Part shown: positions 35,989-50,074 of the stretch, in pieces
Layout of the letters: the number at the start of each line of letters is the position of its first letter
Numbering within the stretch: position 1 is the first letter of the stretch
Source: NCEH01 sp043195125
Lineage (GTDB): Bacteria; Pseudomonadota; Alphaproteobacteria; Rhizobiales; Xanthobacteraceae
DNA: 64,000 nt
Strand: one strand, 5' to 3'
Assembly: GCF_043195125.1 (NCBI RefSeq)
Contig: NZ_JBAFWR010000003.1
The notes under the pieces: model-generated
What the model was told of the DNA's origin: nothing
The model's input: only the letters and a program-made list of their open reading frames with translations
Databases searched by the model: none
Position numbers and translations under genes: made by a program

Positions 35989-37305
35989 TCACCGGCGGTA
36001 GATGCGGTTGGCGCGGGTTTCCGCGCGCTTGGCGGCTTCTTCCGGGGTGCGCTGGCCAGTGGCGGCTTCCGCCACCATGTCGACCACGATCCAGTCCGCC
36101 ATGGCGGCGGCCGATTGCGGGCCGAGCGGGCCGGAATAGCCGTTCGGACGCAGCAGCTCGGAGGCCTTCGCATAGGGCGCGTGGTTGGGATCGGAGGTCC
36201 ACACGGGATTGTTCGCGAACGCCTTCAGCGTCTGGCAGCAATAGGCGCTGGCGCCCTGGATCCACGCATTCATCTGCGGCGCGTCGAACATGAACGCCAT
36301 ATAGGCCTGCGCCGCCTGCGGGAACTTCGAATATTTGAAGATGCAGGCCGAGGTGGTCTGCGCCAGTTCCGCGACCCCGGTGGGGCCCACCGGCATGTTG
36401 GTGGTCTTGATGTCCGCAGCCATGTCCGCGAGCTTGGGATCATTCTTCGCAGCGTAATAGAGCGAGACGCCGTTGGCGGTCACTGAAATCTCGCCGGCGA
36501 GGAACGCGCGGTTGTTGTTGACGTCGAGCCAGCTCTCGGTGCCGGGAATGAAGGTCTTGTAAAGCTCGGCCGCATATTTCAGCGCGGCGATCGTCTCCGG
36601 GCTGTTGATGACAACCTTGCCCTGCTCGTCCACCATCTTGCCGCCATGGCTCCACAGCACCCAATGGCAGTAATTGTTGCCGTCGCCGACCCCGTGGCCG
36701 AGCGTGAAGCCCATGGGGTGGTTCTTCGCCTTCAAGGCCTTGGCGAGCTCGAGGAAGCCCTTGGTATCGCGCGGGAAGGTCGAGAATCCCGCGTCCTTCA
36801 CCCAGCTGTCGCGATAGCACACCGCATTGCCGATGGTGGCGAGCGGCAGGGCGATGAACTTGCCGTCCGCCTTCGCATAAGCCTCGTTGCCGGGATACCA
36901 GCCGCCGAATTTCGCGCCGAGCGCATTGGCGAGCGGGGTCACGTCCAGCAGCTTGTCGGGATATTGCTGCGCATCGTCAAACCAGACCCAGACGATGTCG
37001 GGGCCGGAGCCCACGTTCGCCGCCACCGCCGCCTTGGGCCGGATGTCTTCCCAGCTCTCCTTGTCGATGCGCACTTCGATGCCGGTGGCCTCGGTGAATT
37101 TCTTGGTGTTGGCGAGCCAGGCATCCTCCTCGCCCTTCACGAACGGCGACCAGCGCAGCACGCGCAGGGCCGCGCCGGGCTCCGGCTTGAACTGGGGCAT
37201 GGCGGCGCCCTGGGCGAAAGCGGGCATCGCGCCGAAGCCCGGCAGAGCCGCCGCGCCGGCGAGACCGGCGCCGCCGAGCAATACGTTACGTCTGGAAATG
37301 GTCAT
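35989..37305 (-). CDS. Extracellular solute-binding protein of the sugar ABC importer
   Basis: A 438-residue periplasmic protein with a twin-arginine-like signal (MTISRRNVLLGGAGLAGAAA, cleavage near AFAQG). The mature sequence is of the SBP_bac_1 (maltose-binding) class: KFTEATGIEVRIDKESWEDIRPKAAV, GPDIVWVWFDD, ALPLATIGNAVCYRDSW, and the C-terminal GYSGPLGP...VVDMVAEAATGQRTPEEAAK. It sits between the ATPase and permease genes. Ligand unknown; the tandem dehydrogenases nearby suggest a sugar-derived acid or polyol. Confidence 0.92.
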   Translation of the reverse strand: MTISRRNVLLGGAGLAGAAALPGFGAMPAFAQGAAMPQFKPEPGAALRVLRWSPFVKGEEDAWLANTKKFTEATGIEVRIDKESWEDIRPKAAVAANVGSGPDIVWVWFDDAQQYPDKLLDVTPLANALGAKFGGWYPGNEAYAKADGKFIALPLATIGNAVCYRDSWVKDAGFSTFPRDTKGFLELAKALKAKNHPMGFTLGHGVGDGNNYCHWVLWSHGGKMVDEQGKVVINSPETIAALKYAAELYKTFIPGTESWLDVNNNRAFLAGEISVTANGVSLYYAAKNDPKLADMAADIKTTNMPVGPTGVAELAQTTSACIFKYSKFPQAAQAYMAFMFDAPQMNAWIQGASAYCCQTLKAFANNPVWTSDPNHAPYAKASELLRPNGYSGPLGPQSAAAMADWIVVDMVAEAATGQRTPEEAAKRAETRANRIYRR

Positions 37306-37466
37306 GGCGTTCCTCCATGGTGACTTATTGGCGTTGTCACGTTCTGCCGGCCGTCTGAGTCCTCGCCCTTGGGATCTTGCCCGCTGGATCTTGGCCCTTC
37401 GGTCGTTCGGCAGAATTCAGTCTGGCACGTCGCCGCCCGTGGCGCGCGCTTTTCGGGCCCTCGCGC

Positions 37467-38549
<1,083 letters not shown>

Positions 38550-38816
38550 CCCGTTCCGCTCCTTGAAGTATCCACCCGACGCGCGCTCTTTATTGGCTCC
38601 GCTGAAACGGAGACTGGCGCTTCATTTGGGCCGCCGTGCGGCGGCCGTGCCCCAGCTTCCGCCAGGTGCGCGGCGATCATGGTGCGGCGCTCATTTTCGA
38701 TCAAGTGCTTTTTAAAACGATTGAACCAAAGCATAAGGCGGCTTATCCAGAAGCGGCCCATCCTTCGCCGCGCCCCGGTCGAGGCGCAGCCCGCCACCCG
38801 AACGCCGAGCACTCTC
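38550..38816. other. Divergent promoter region between ABC importer and 2-hydroxyacid dehydrogenase
   Basis: 267 bp with no gene. It is less GC-rich near 38695-38740, where a TTTTTAAAA tract is flanked by two CGAT-containing 8-mers about 20 bp apart. Promoters for both directions are expected here; no confident -35/-10 pair could be assigned, and no dedicated regulator gene is adjacent. Confidence 0.4.
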
Positions 38817-39782
38817 ATGACGGAAGATTCACGCCCCAAGCTGCTCCTCACCGGCCCCATCATGGACACAGTGGTGGAGCGACAGCTGGCCGAGCGCGCC
38901 ACTCTTTTGGGCCTGGATGATTTCGAGGCGGCGATCGCGGCGCACGGCACCGAGATTCGCGGCATCGCCACCCGCGGCAAGCGCAAGGTGGACGACGCGC
39001 TCATGGCGCGCCTGCCGAAGCTGGAGATCATCGCCAATTTCGGCGTGGGTTACGACACGGTGGACGCCGCCGCCGCCGCCGCGCGCGGCGTCATTGTGAG
39101 CAACACGCCCGACGTGCTGAACGAAGAGGTCGCCGACCTCGCGCTCGGCCTGCTGCTGGCCACCGTGCGCGAAATTCCCCAGGCCGACCGCTTCGTCCGC
39201 TCGGGCGCGTGGAAGAAGGGGGCGTTCCCGCTGGGTCCCACCTTGCGCGACCGCACCGTCGGCATCGTCGGCATGGGCCGCATCGGCAAGGCGATCGCCA
39301 AGCGGCTGGACGCCTTCGGCGTGCCGGTGGTCTATCACACCCGCCGCGCCCAGCCGGATGTGGGCTACACGCATTATCCCGACCTCGTCGCCATGGCGCG
39401 GGACGTGGACACCATGATCCTCATCCTGCCCGGCGGCGCCGCCACCCGCGGGCTCATCAATGCCGAGGTGCTGGCCGCGCTCGGGCCCAACGGCATCCTG
39501 ATCAATGTGGCGCGCGGAACCGTGGTGGACGAGCCGGCGCTGGTGGAAGCCCTCACCAACAAGACCATCCTCGCCGCCGGCCTGGACGTGTTCGTGGACG
39601 AGCCGAATGCGCCGGAAGCGCTGTTCGCGCTTGATAATGTGGTGTTGCTGCCGCACGTCGGCTCCTCCACCCATTTCACCCGCACCGCCATGGGCCAATT
39701 GGTGGTGGACAATCTGCTCTCTTGGTTCGACGGCAAGGGCCCCGTCACGCCGGTCGCCGAGACCCCCTGGCCGCGCGCCTGA
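38817..39782 (+). CDS. D-isomer specific 2-hydroxyacid dehydrogenase (glyoxylate/hydroxypyruvate reductase-like)
   Basis: A 321-residue NAD(P)-dependent dehydrogenase starting at ATG 38817. The substrate-binding domain has LEIIANFGVGYDTVD, the dinucleotide fold has VGIVGMGRIGKAIAKRL, and the catalytic residues sit in INVARGTVVDEPALVEAL (Arg), DVFVDEPNAP (Glu) and LLPHVGSSTHFTR (His). Its length and motifs fit GhrB/GRHPR-type enzymes that reduce glyoxylate or hydroxypyruvate. It is divergent from the ABC importer, and a tartronate semialdehyde reductase-like gene ends that operon, so the cluster may handle a C2-C4 hydroxyacid. Confidence 0.88.
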   Translation: MTEDSRPKLLLTGPIMDTVVERQLAERATLLGLDDFEAAIAAHGTEIRGIATRGKRKVDDALMARLPKLEIIANFGVGYDTVDAAAAAARGVIVSNTPDVLNEEVADLALGLLLATVREIPQADRFVRSGAWKKGAFPLGPTLRDRTVGIVGMGRIGKAIAKRLDAFGVPVVYHTRRAQPDVGYTHYPDLVAMARDVDTMILILPGGAATRGLINAEVLAALGPNGILINVARGTVVDEPALVEALTNKTILAAGLDVFVDEPNAPEALFALDNVVLLPHVGSSTHFTRTAMGQLVVDNLLSWFDGKGPVTPVAETPWPRA

Positions 39783-39790
39783 GGCGCATA

Positions 39791-39815
39791 GACCCGCGCT
39801 GTCAGGGCGCGGGTC
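39791..39815 (+). terminator. Hairpin terminator after the 2-hydroxyacid dehydrogenase
   Basis: Nine-bp perfect stem GACCCGCGC paired with GCGCGGGTC, eight nt after the stop codon; a short T tract (GTTTT) appears about 12 nt further on, so termination efficiency is uncertain. Confidence 0.5.
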
Positions 39816-39883
39816 GCCACATTCTGTTTTCCCCCGACATGCTTTAGCGTGACGCATTTGCCGTGGTGAGACGGAATCGGATC

Positions 39884-40762
39884 ATGCGTCGCCTTCGCCT
39901 TGCCTGCGCCCTAGCGCTGATGGCCCCCGCCCTTTGGCAATTGCCCGCAGCAGCCGTCGCGCAGGCGCAGTCTCCAACCCTCGCCGATCTTTTCCCGCAG
40001 GCCGATATTTTGGCCCAGGCGGACCTTCTCGCCCAGGCCGGCGGCACGGGGACCGCGCAGCAAAAGCCCGCCGCCAAGCCCGCCGCTCCCGCCAAGCCGT
40101 CCGCCCCCGCAAAACCCGAGCCGCCGAAGGTCGACCCCGCCCTGCGCGCCCAGGCGGAACAGGCGGCCGGCGCGTTCGTGCTCAGCAGCGCGGACGGCCA
40201 GCGCAAATGCCCGCTCACCCTGAAAACGGACCCCGCGGCCAACGGCTTCGCCCTGGCCTTCGACGGCGGCCTATGCGCGGGCATCGGCTTCATGCAGCAG
40301 GTGACGGCGTGGGTCCCCGATCCCTCTGGCGCGGTACGGCTGATGAACGCGCAAGGGCGGCTGGTGGTGGAATTCGGCCAGGCGACGGCCGGCAATTACG
40401 AGGCGCTGCGGGAAGGCGACGGCGTCTATTTCCTCGCCAGCCCCACCGCCAATGACGACAACGCGGTGCGGGTGGAGGAGATGCTCGGGGACTGGGATCT
40501 CGCGCGCGTCGCCGGCACGCCGATCTGCCACGTCACCTTCCTGGAGGAAGCGATCGGGAATGGCGGGCACAAGCTGCAGCTCGGCACGCCGTGTGATCCC
40601 GCCATCATCCAGTTCGGCCCGGTGTCCTGGAGCATAGAGGGCGGCAATGTGCTGATGGCGTCCGGCTCCGGCGGCACCCCGCTGCGATTCGCGCGGCAGG
40701 AGGATGGCGGCTGGGCGAAGGTGCCGGAGCGGGGTAGGCCACTGCTCCTGTTGCGGCAGTAA
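39884..40762 (+). CDS. Secreted protein with two AprI/Inh-like (lipocalin-type) domains
   Basis: A 292-residue protein with a Sec signal peptide (RRLRLACALALMAPALWQLPAAAVAQA), an Ala/Pro/Lys-rich spacer (about 55-90), and two similar beta-rich domains. Domain 1 (about 95-195) holds a Cys pair in KCPLTL...GGLCAGIGF. Domain 2 (about 200-292) holds MLGDWDLARVAGTPICHVTF...TPCDPAIIQFGPVSWSIEGGNVLM. The pattern 'W-x-L, Cys...Cys' fits the AprI/Inh metalloprotease inhibitor family, which protects periplasmic proteins from secreted serralysin-type proteases. No protease gene is adjacent. ATG 39884 is preferred over a GTG at 39863. Confidence 0.7.
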   Translation: MRRLRLACALALMAPALWQLPAAAVAQAQSPTLADLFPQADILAQADLLAQAGGTGTAQQKPAAKPAAPAKPSAPAKPEPPKVDPALRAQAEQAAGAFVLSSADGQRKCPLTLKTDPAANGFALAFDGGLCAGIGFMQQVTAWVPDPSGAVRLMNAQGRLVVEFGQATAGNYEALREGDGVYFLASPTANDDNAVRVEEMLGDWDLARVAGTPICHVTFLEEAIGNGGHKLQLGTPCDPAIIQFGPVSWSIEGGNVLMASGSGGTPLRFARQEDGGWAKVPERGRPLLLLRQ

Positions 40763-40986
40763 CACATAAACAGGCCATAAAATAATTGCGGCACAGTCCA
40801 GCCACAGTTGTGCCCCAGGCGACGCACGCGCAGGTTTCATCCGCGCGTTGCACTTTTGCAACATGGAAATCCAGCATCCATGCGGTTTTGCCTAAAGTGC
40901 GGGCAGTTCGTGCCTGAATTTTCTCATTGGAACGCCTGCAAAAATTTGGTCTCAATCTGTGCAGATATCCATTGGGGGTTCACTTG

Positions 40987-41892
40987 ATGAAGAAGATCGT
41001 TCTCGCCGCTGCCGCCAGCTTGATGCTGTCGGGCGCCGCCGCTTCCGCCGCCGACCTGAGCACCATGCCGGTGAAGGCTGTCGCCCCCGCGCCTGTCACT
41101 CCCATGTGGGACCTGGCCTTCGGCGTGACCGGCACTTCTGACTACCTCTTCCGCGGTATCAGCCAGACGAACAACAACCCGGCGATCCAGGGCTTCGTCG
41201 AACTCCAGCTCTTCGACTGGGTCTATTTCAACGTGTGGGCGTCCAACCAGAACTGGGTTGAGAACTTCCTGTGGGACGGCAACAGCTCCCTGGAAGTCGA
41301 CTTCGCCGGTGGCGTGCGTCACACCTGGGGTAACTTCAGCCTCGACGTCGGCGGCGCCTACTACACCTATCCGGGCAGCAGCAACAGCCTCGATCCGGTC
41401 ACCCTGCTGAAGACCGGCCCCGGCTCGACCGACTACAACTACTGGGAAATCTATGCGAAGCCCAGCTATGTGGTCGCTCCCTGGCTGACCGTCGGCCTGA
41501 ACCTCTTCTGGTCCAGCGACTTTGCCGCCACCGGCACCGACGGCACGGCGCTGTCCGGCACCGCCAAGGTTCCCCTGCCCTCCTTCGGCCCGGGCGGCGA
41601 CTTCGGCTGGTACGTGTCGGGTGAGTTCGGCCATCAGTGGCTCGACACCAACGCCTACAGCTATGCGACCACCAACCTGGTTGGCTTCACCTATAACGAG
41701 ACCATCCCCGGCTATAACTGGTGGAACGTCGGCGTCGCCTTCACCTACAAGGCCGCCACCCTCGACCTGCGCTATTCCGGCACGGACCTCAGCGACAACA
41801 ACTGCGCGTTCATGATCGGCAACAGCAACGCCTGCGGCAACAAGTTCCTGGCGAGCCTGTCCTTCGCGACCTCGCTCAACGCCCTCAAGTGA
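40987..41892 (+). CDS. TorF family putative outer-membrane porin
   Basis: A 301-residue outer-membrane protein; ATG 40987 follows TTGGGGG. Signal peptide KKIVLAAAASLMLSGAAASAAD, then a beta-barrel-like sequence rich in aromatic residues beginning LAFGVTGTSDYLFRGISQTNNNPAIQGFVEL, the TorF/TIGR02001 signature, and ending in alternating hydrophobic strands (NKFLASLSFATSLNALK). Codon use is strongly biased and the leader region is AT-richer, consistent with high expression. Two hairpins terminate the transcript. Transport specificity is unknown. Confidence 0.9.
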   Translation: MKKIVLAAAASLMLSGAAASAADLSTMPVKAVAPAPVTPMWDLAFGVTGTSDYLFRGISQTNNNPAIQGFVELQLFDWVYFNVWASNQNWVENFLWDGNSSLEVDFAGGVRHTWGNFSLDVGGAYYTYPGSSNSLDPVTLLKTGPGSTDYNYWEIYAKPSYVVAPWLTVGLNLFWSSDFAATGTDGTALSGTAKVPLPSFGPGGDFGWYVSGEFGHQWLDTNAYSYATTNLVGFTYNETIPGYNWWNVGVAFTYKAATLDLRYSGTDLSDNNCAFMIGNSNACGNKFLASLSFATSLNALK

Positions 41893-41897
41893 TCGAC

Positions 41898-41921
41898 GGT
41901 CCCCGTCTTCGGACGGGGACC
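41898..41921 (+). other. Stem-loop immediately after the porin stop codon
   Basis: GGTCCCCGTC-TTCG-GACGGGGACC: perfect 10-bp stem closed by a stable TTCG tetraloop, without a T tract of its own. It precedes the true terminator and probably protects the porin mRNA 3' end. Confidence 0.6.
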
Positions 41922-41927
41922 TCTTCA

Positions 41928-41957
41928 AGCGCCGCGATCTTCGCGGCGCTTTTTTTA
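41928..41957 (+). terminator. Strong rho-independent terminator of the porin gene
   Basis: AGCGCCGCGA paired perfectly with TCGCGGCGCT over a three-base loop, followed by seven T. A textbook terminator 36 nt after the stop. Confidence 0.93.
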
Positions 41958-42360
41958 TGTCCGCACCACCGCCCAAGCCCAAGCCTGTCGGCGGAAGCGG
42001 CGCATTGCGGCATGAGACGGGTGGCCGGATTGCGGCAAAGACGCGGCGCTCAGCGCCGCTACAGCAACGCCATTGCGCGAAACAGCGCTGCGCCGTACCG
42101 TTCTTTCGTCGCGCGGCAGCTATGCGCAATTTCCTCTGCTGGGCTCCGCCAAAAGCAGGGGCGTTGACCTTGTGAGTTTGCCGCTTTTCTGTCATGTTCA
42201 GCGAGATAGGGCAGCGCTACTGCCCTATCAATAGCGTCTCAGCTGTCGGTCATCGCGAGCGTCTGTCCAGGGCGCGCGCCTTTTCGCGCGGTAGCGCGGA
42301 CCGGTCAGCGAGGGTTGCAGTCTGCCGGCACGGTTCCGGCATCAGGGAGAGGGTAAGACC
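41958..42360 (+). other. gltB upstream region
   Basis: 403 bp without a convincing gene. The main feature is a perfect 10-bp stem-loop at 42205-42229 about 130 nt before the gltB start. An SD-like GGGAGAGGG precedes the ATG. No clear promoter or known riboswitch was recognised. Confidence 0.5.
42205..42229 (+). promoter_or_regulatory. Perfect inverted repeat in the gltB leader
   Basis: GATAGGGCAG-CGCTA-CTGCCCTATC, a 25-nt perfect stem-loop with no T tract, so not an intrinsic terminator. Position upstream of gltB suggests an operator or an RNA structure in the leader. Confidence 0.45.
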
Positions 42361-47067
<4,707 letters not shown>

Positions 47068-47093
47068 GGATCTCCCGCTCGCACCATCCGCTC

Positions 47094-47223
47094 CCTCTCC
47101 CGCTTGCGGGGGAGGGCTGGGGAGGGGGTCGAGCGAAGCGGGGAAGCCCGTCGCGACCTTCGGAAGGCTGGTCCCGCCGCTACGCGGCGCCCCCTCCCGA
47201 CCCTCCCCCGCAAGCGGGAGAGG
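47094..47223. repeat. Intergenic inverted-repeat element between gltB and gltD
   Basis: A 130-bp element bounded by perfect 23-bp inverted repeats (47094-47116 and 47201-47223) made of CTCTCCCGC/TTGCGGGGG-type sequence. A GC-rich interior contains a further near-match next to each arm. It has no coding capacity. It looks like a member of the GC-rich palindromic repeat families that are interspersed in Rhizobiales chromosomes; related single arms occur near 12734 and 35867. It interrupts the gltBD operon and may tune readthrough. Confidence 0.75.
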
Positions 47224-47358
47224 ACTTTAGAACATCCAGAACGAGCCGCTGCATCGTGCGACATCGCATGCCGCAAAAGCGGAGTCCTCAAGCTGGAACA
47301 ATTCTTGTAATGGAGCTATCGGCGCCGGGCGCGCGACGCGGCTCCTGGAGGGGATCGA

Positions 47359-48783
47359 ATGGGTAAGGTTACGGGGTTCCTTGAGATCGATCGGCGCGAG
47401 CAGAAGTATCAGCCCGCGTCCGACCGCATTCGCCATTTTCGCGAATTCACCTTGCCCTTGCCCGACCCCGAGGTGGCAAATCAGGCTGCCCGCTGCATGG
47501 ATTGCGGCATTCCCTTCTGCCATGGTCCCACCGGCTGCCCGGTGCACAACCAGATCCCCGACTGGAACGACCTCGTCTATCAGGGCGATTGGGAAGAGGC
47601 GGCGCGCAACCTCCATTCCACCAATAATTTCCCCGAGTTCACCGGCCGCATCTGTCCCGCCCCGTGCGAGGAAGCCTGCACCCTGAACCTGGAAGACGTG
47701 CCCGTCACCATCAAGACGGTGGAACAGGCGATCGCCGACAAGGCCTGGAAGAACGGCTGGATCAAGCCCGAGCCGGCGCAGGTGAAGACCGGGCGCGCGG
47801 TGGCCGTGATCGGCTCCGGCCCCGCAGGCCTCGCAGCCGCCCAGCAGCTCGCCCGCGCGGGCCACGATGTGCATGTGTTCGAGCGCGAGCCCAAGGCCGG
47901 CGGCCTTCTGCGCTACGGCATTCCCGACTTCAAGATGGAAAAGGCGCACATCGACCGCCGCGTCGCCCAGATGGAGGCGGAGGGCGTCACCTTCCATTAC
48001 GGCGTGAACGTCGGCGTCACGAAGCCGATCCAGGAACTGCTCGACAATTACGACGCCGTGCTGCTCGCCGGCGGCTCGGAAGCCCCGCGCGATCCGCGCC
48101 TGCCGGGCCAGGAGTTCGAGGGCGTGCATTTCGCCATGCCCTATCTGGTGCAGCAGAACCGCCGCGTCGGCGGCGAGGATGTGGGCCGCGAGCATCCCCT
48201 CCTGGCGGCCGGCCGCCACGTGGTGGTGGTGGGCGGCGGCGACACCGCCTCCGACTGCGTGGGCACCGCGTTCCGCCAGGGCGCGCTTTCGGTGTCCCAG
48301 CTCGATATCCGCCAGGTGCCCCCCATGAAGGAGGACAAGCTGGCGGTATGGCCCTATTGGCCGACCAAGTTCCGCACCTCCTCCTCCCAGGCGGAAGGCG
48401 CCGAGCGCGAGTTTGCCTGCGCCACCCTCGGCATCGAGGGCCGCAACGGCCGCGTCACCGGCGTGAAGTGCGTGCGCGTGGACGAGAGCCGCCAGCCCAT
48501 CCCCGGCACGGAATTCGTGCTGCGCGCCGACCTGGTGTTCCTGGCCATCGGCTTCGCCGCGCCGTTGCACGAAGGCATGCTGGATCAGTCCGGCGTCGCT
48601 TATGACAAGCGCGGCAATGTGGAGGCGGACGAGACCTCCTATCTCACCTCCGTGCCCAAGCTCTATGCGGCGGGCGACATGCGGCGTGGCCAGTCGCTGG
48701 TCGTGTGGGCGATCCGCGAGGGCCGCCAGGCCGCGCACGCCATCGACAAGGACCTGATGGGCGAGACCACCCTGCCGCGCTGA
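47359..48783 (+). CDS. gltD: Glutamate synthase (NADPH) small subunit
   Basis: A 474-residue FAD/NADPH oxidoreductase. N-terminal 4Fe-4S cysteines (CMDCGIPFCHGPTGCPVHN and CPAPCEEACTLN), an FAD Rossmann motif VAVIGSGPAGLAAAQQLARAG at about 150, an NADPH motif VVVGGGDTASDCVG, and the C-terminal FAD motif YAAGDMRRGQSLVVWAI. It supplies electrons from NADPH through its clusters to the FMN of GltB. ATG follows CTGGAGGGGATCGA. Confidence 0.98.
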   Translation: MGKVTGFLEIDRREQKYQPASDRIRHFREFTLPLPDPEVANQAARCMDCGIPFCHGPTGCPVHNQIPDWNDLVYQGDWEEAARNLHSTNNFPEFTGRICPAPCEEACTLNLEDVPVTIKTVEQAIADKAWKNGWIKPEPAQVKTGRAVAVIGSGPAGLAAAQQLARAGHDVHVFEREPKAGGLLRYGIPDFKMEKAHIDRRVAQMEAEGVTFHYGVNVGVTKPIQELLDNYDAVLLAGGSEAPRDPRLPGQEFEGVHFAMPYLVQQNRRVGGEDVGREHPLLAAGRHVVVVGGGDTASDCVGTAFRQGALSVSQLDIRQVPPMKEDKLAVWPYWPTKFRTSSSQAEGAEREFACATLGIEGRNGRVTGVKCVRVDESRQPIPGTEFVLRADLVFLAIGFAAPLHEGMLDQSGVAYDKRGNVEADETSYLTSVPKLYAAGDMRRGQSLVVWAIREGRQAAHAIDKDLMGETTLPR

Positions 48784-48993
48784 GCGGCCCATCGTTTCAC
48801 TGCCGTGAGGCCGGGCTGGTCCCGGCCATCGATCCGGGGCCGCCGCGACGCGGACCCGTCGGTTTGCCTTCGAAGACCGTGAAACGGACCTCATCGCCCG
48901 AACGTCGGCGGAAATCGGCGGAACACCGGGGTTTCATCCCCCGAACCGGCGCGGAGACGGTGTTCTCCGCGCGTTTCGTCTTTGCTAACCCAT

Positions 48994-49009
48994 TGTTTCA
49001 CGTGAAACA
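48994..49009. promoter_or_regulatory. parS: Perfect parS centromere site for ParB
   Basis: TGTTTCACGTGAAACA is a perfect 16-bp palindrome identical to the parS consensus bound by chromosomal ParB in bacteria including alphaproteobacteria. It lies in the intergenic region between gltD and the VTT-domain gene. Half-site-like GTTTCAC (about 48793) and GTGAAAC (about 48880) occur nearby. parS sites cluster around oriC, so this window is probably within the origin-proximal domain. Confidence 0.88.
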
Positions 49010-49055
49010 TTTTTTGCGGATTGCCCGGAAACGGGCGCTTCCGCGTCCCGACCTG

Positions 49056-49637
49056 TCACATCAGATAAGCCGCCGCCAGCAGGCCGATCACCACCACTGC
49101 CAGAAGCCCGAGCGTCACGAGGCCGAGCCGCTTCTCGATGAACTCCCGCGCCGCCGGCCCGAAATAACGCAGCAGCGCCGCCAGCAGGAAGAAGCGCGCG
49201 CCGCGGGTGATCAGCGACAACACCATGAACCAGAACAGATTATAATTGGCGAAGCCCGAGGTGATGGTCACGAGCTTGTAGGGGATCGGTGTGATCCCCT
49301 TCAGCAGGATCACCCAATGGCCGTAATGCGCATAGGCCTCACGGAAGCCTTCGACCTTCTGGCCGTAGCCATAGAGATTGATGAGGAATTGCCCGACGCT
49401 GTCATAGAGCAGCGCGCCGATGGCGTAGCCCACCAGTCCACCGGCCACCGAGGACAAGGTGGCGATGAGCGCATAGGTCCAGGCCTTGTCCGGCCGGGCC
49501 AGGGTCATGGGCACCTGCAGCACATCCGGCGGAATGGGAAAGATGGAGCTTTCCGCGAAAGAAACCACGCCCAGGGCCCAGGGCGCGGACGGGCGCGCGG
49601 AATAGGCGATCACCCAATCATAGAGTTTACGGAGCAT
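49056..49637 (-). CDS. VTT/SNARE-associated (YqaA/DedA-like) membrane protein
   Basis: About 193 residues from ATG 49637, with four to five membrane segments. The sequence FAESSIFPIPPDVLQVPMTLARPDKAW and GLVGYAIGALLYDSVGQFLINLYGYGQKVEGF fits the VTT domain of YqaA-type DedA relatives; the conserved Arg of the family appears in LITRGARFFLLAALLRYFG. DedA-family proteins act in phospholipid carrier movement and membrane homeostasis. Function here is inferred. Confidence 0.88.
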   Translation of the reverse strand: MLRKLYDWVIAYSARPSAPWALGVVSFAESSIFPIPPDVLQVPMTLARPDKAWTYALIATLSSVAGGLVGYAIGALLYDSVGQFLINLYGYGQKVEGFREAYAHYGHWVILLKGITPIPYKLVTITSGFANYNLFWFMVLSLITRGARFFLLAALLRYFGPAAREFIEKRLGLVTLGLLAVVVIGLLAAAYLM

Positions 49638-49912
49638 CGGAAATCTTTGCGGTGCGGGAGGTTCGCGCGGGTCTAGACGGGGCGCGGGCTCCTGTCCAGG
49701 CGGGTGTGGATGGCAGCGCTTCGCGCAGTTGCATGCTGCGTTGCAGAAAGGTAGGAACCAGTCGCACGTCTGCGACATTAACCACCTTGAAAAGCGGACG
49801 GGGGGCGCAGCCTTCCGACGAGCCGGGTTTAACCAAATGGGAACCAGTGTGGCGGCACCGTGTCGTCAGCCGAGACCCACTTGGTGACCAGAATTCAGTT
49901 ACGAGATCCGTC
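49638..49912. other. Intergenic region with a direct repeat
   Basis: 275 bp between the divergent VTT-domain gene and a small putative gene. It contains two copies of GGAACCAGT, at about 49756 and 49840, in direct orientation; the first is followed after 17 bases by CATT, close to but not matching the EcfG (GGAAC-N16-17-CGTT) promoter consensus. No longer gene is convincing. Confidence 0.35.
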
Positions 49913-50032
49913 ATGCTGAAGCGCATTGCCGTATTTGCCGTCCTCGTCCTTGGCTATGCCCTCACCGGCGTCGCGCTCAATGCCGGCGACTTCGGCCGCA
50001 GCGGCGCACCGGTGGCCATGGCCGTCGAGTGA
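49913..50032 (+). CDS. Putative 39-residue single-TM small protein
   Basis: ATG 49913 opens a short frame: a basic start (MLKRIA), a hydrophobic segment (VFAVLVLGYALTGVAL) and a short polar tail (NAGDFGRSGAPVAMAVE). This looks like a signal peptide or a membrane-inserted small protein. A hairpin 20 nt after the stop supports a discrete transcription unit. No SD of quality is visible, and no family is recognised. Confidence 0.45.
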   Translation: MLKRIAVFAVLVLGYALTGVALNAGDFGRSGAPVAMAVE

Positions 50033-50052
50033 CGCTCCAAACCAACCATTCC

Positions 50053-50074
50053 CCGAGAGCACGCGGGCTCTCGG
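50053..50074 (+). terminator. Hairpin after the small putative gene
   Basis: CCGAGAGC paired with GCTCTCGG across six bases, followed by ATCTGTTCC (poor T tract). Possible terminator of the short transcript. Confidence 0.4.

Noticed and set aside
48784..49055. Replication origin next to parS
   Set aside because: I saw no DnaA-box cluster or AT-rich unwinding region here; parS only indicates proximity.
49756..49865. EcfG-type (GGAAC-N16-17-CGTT) general stress promoter at the GGAACCAGT repeats
   Set aside because: The downstream half is CATT at the right spacing or CGTC at too long a spacing, so the consensus is not met.
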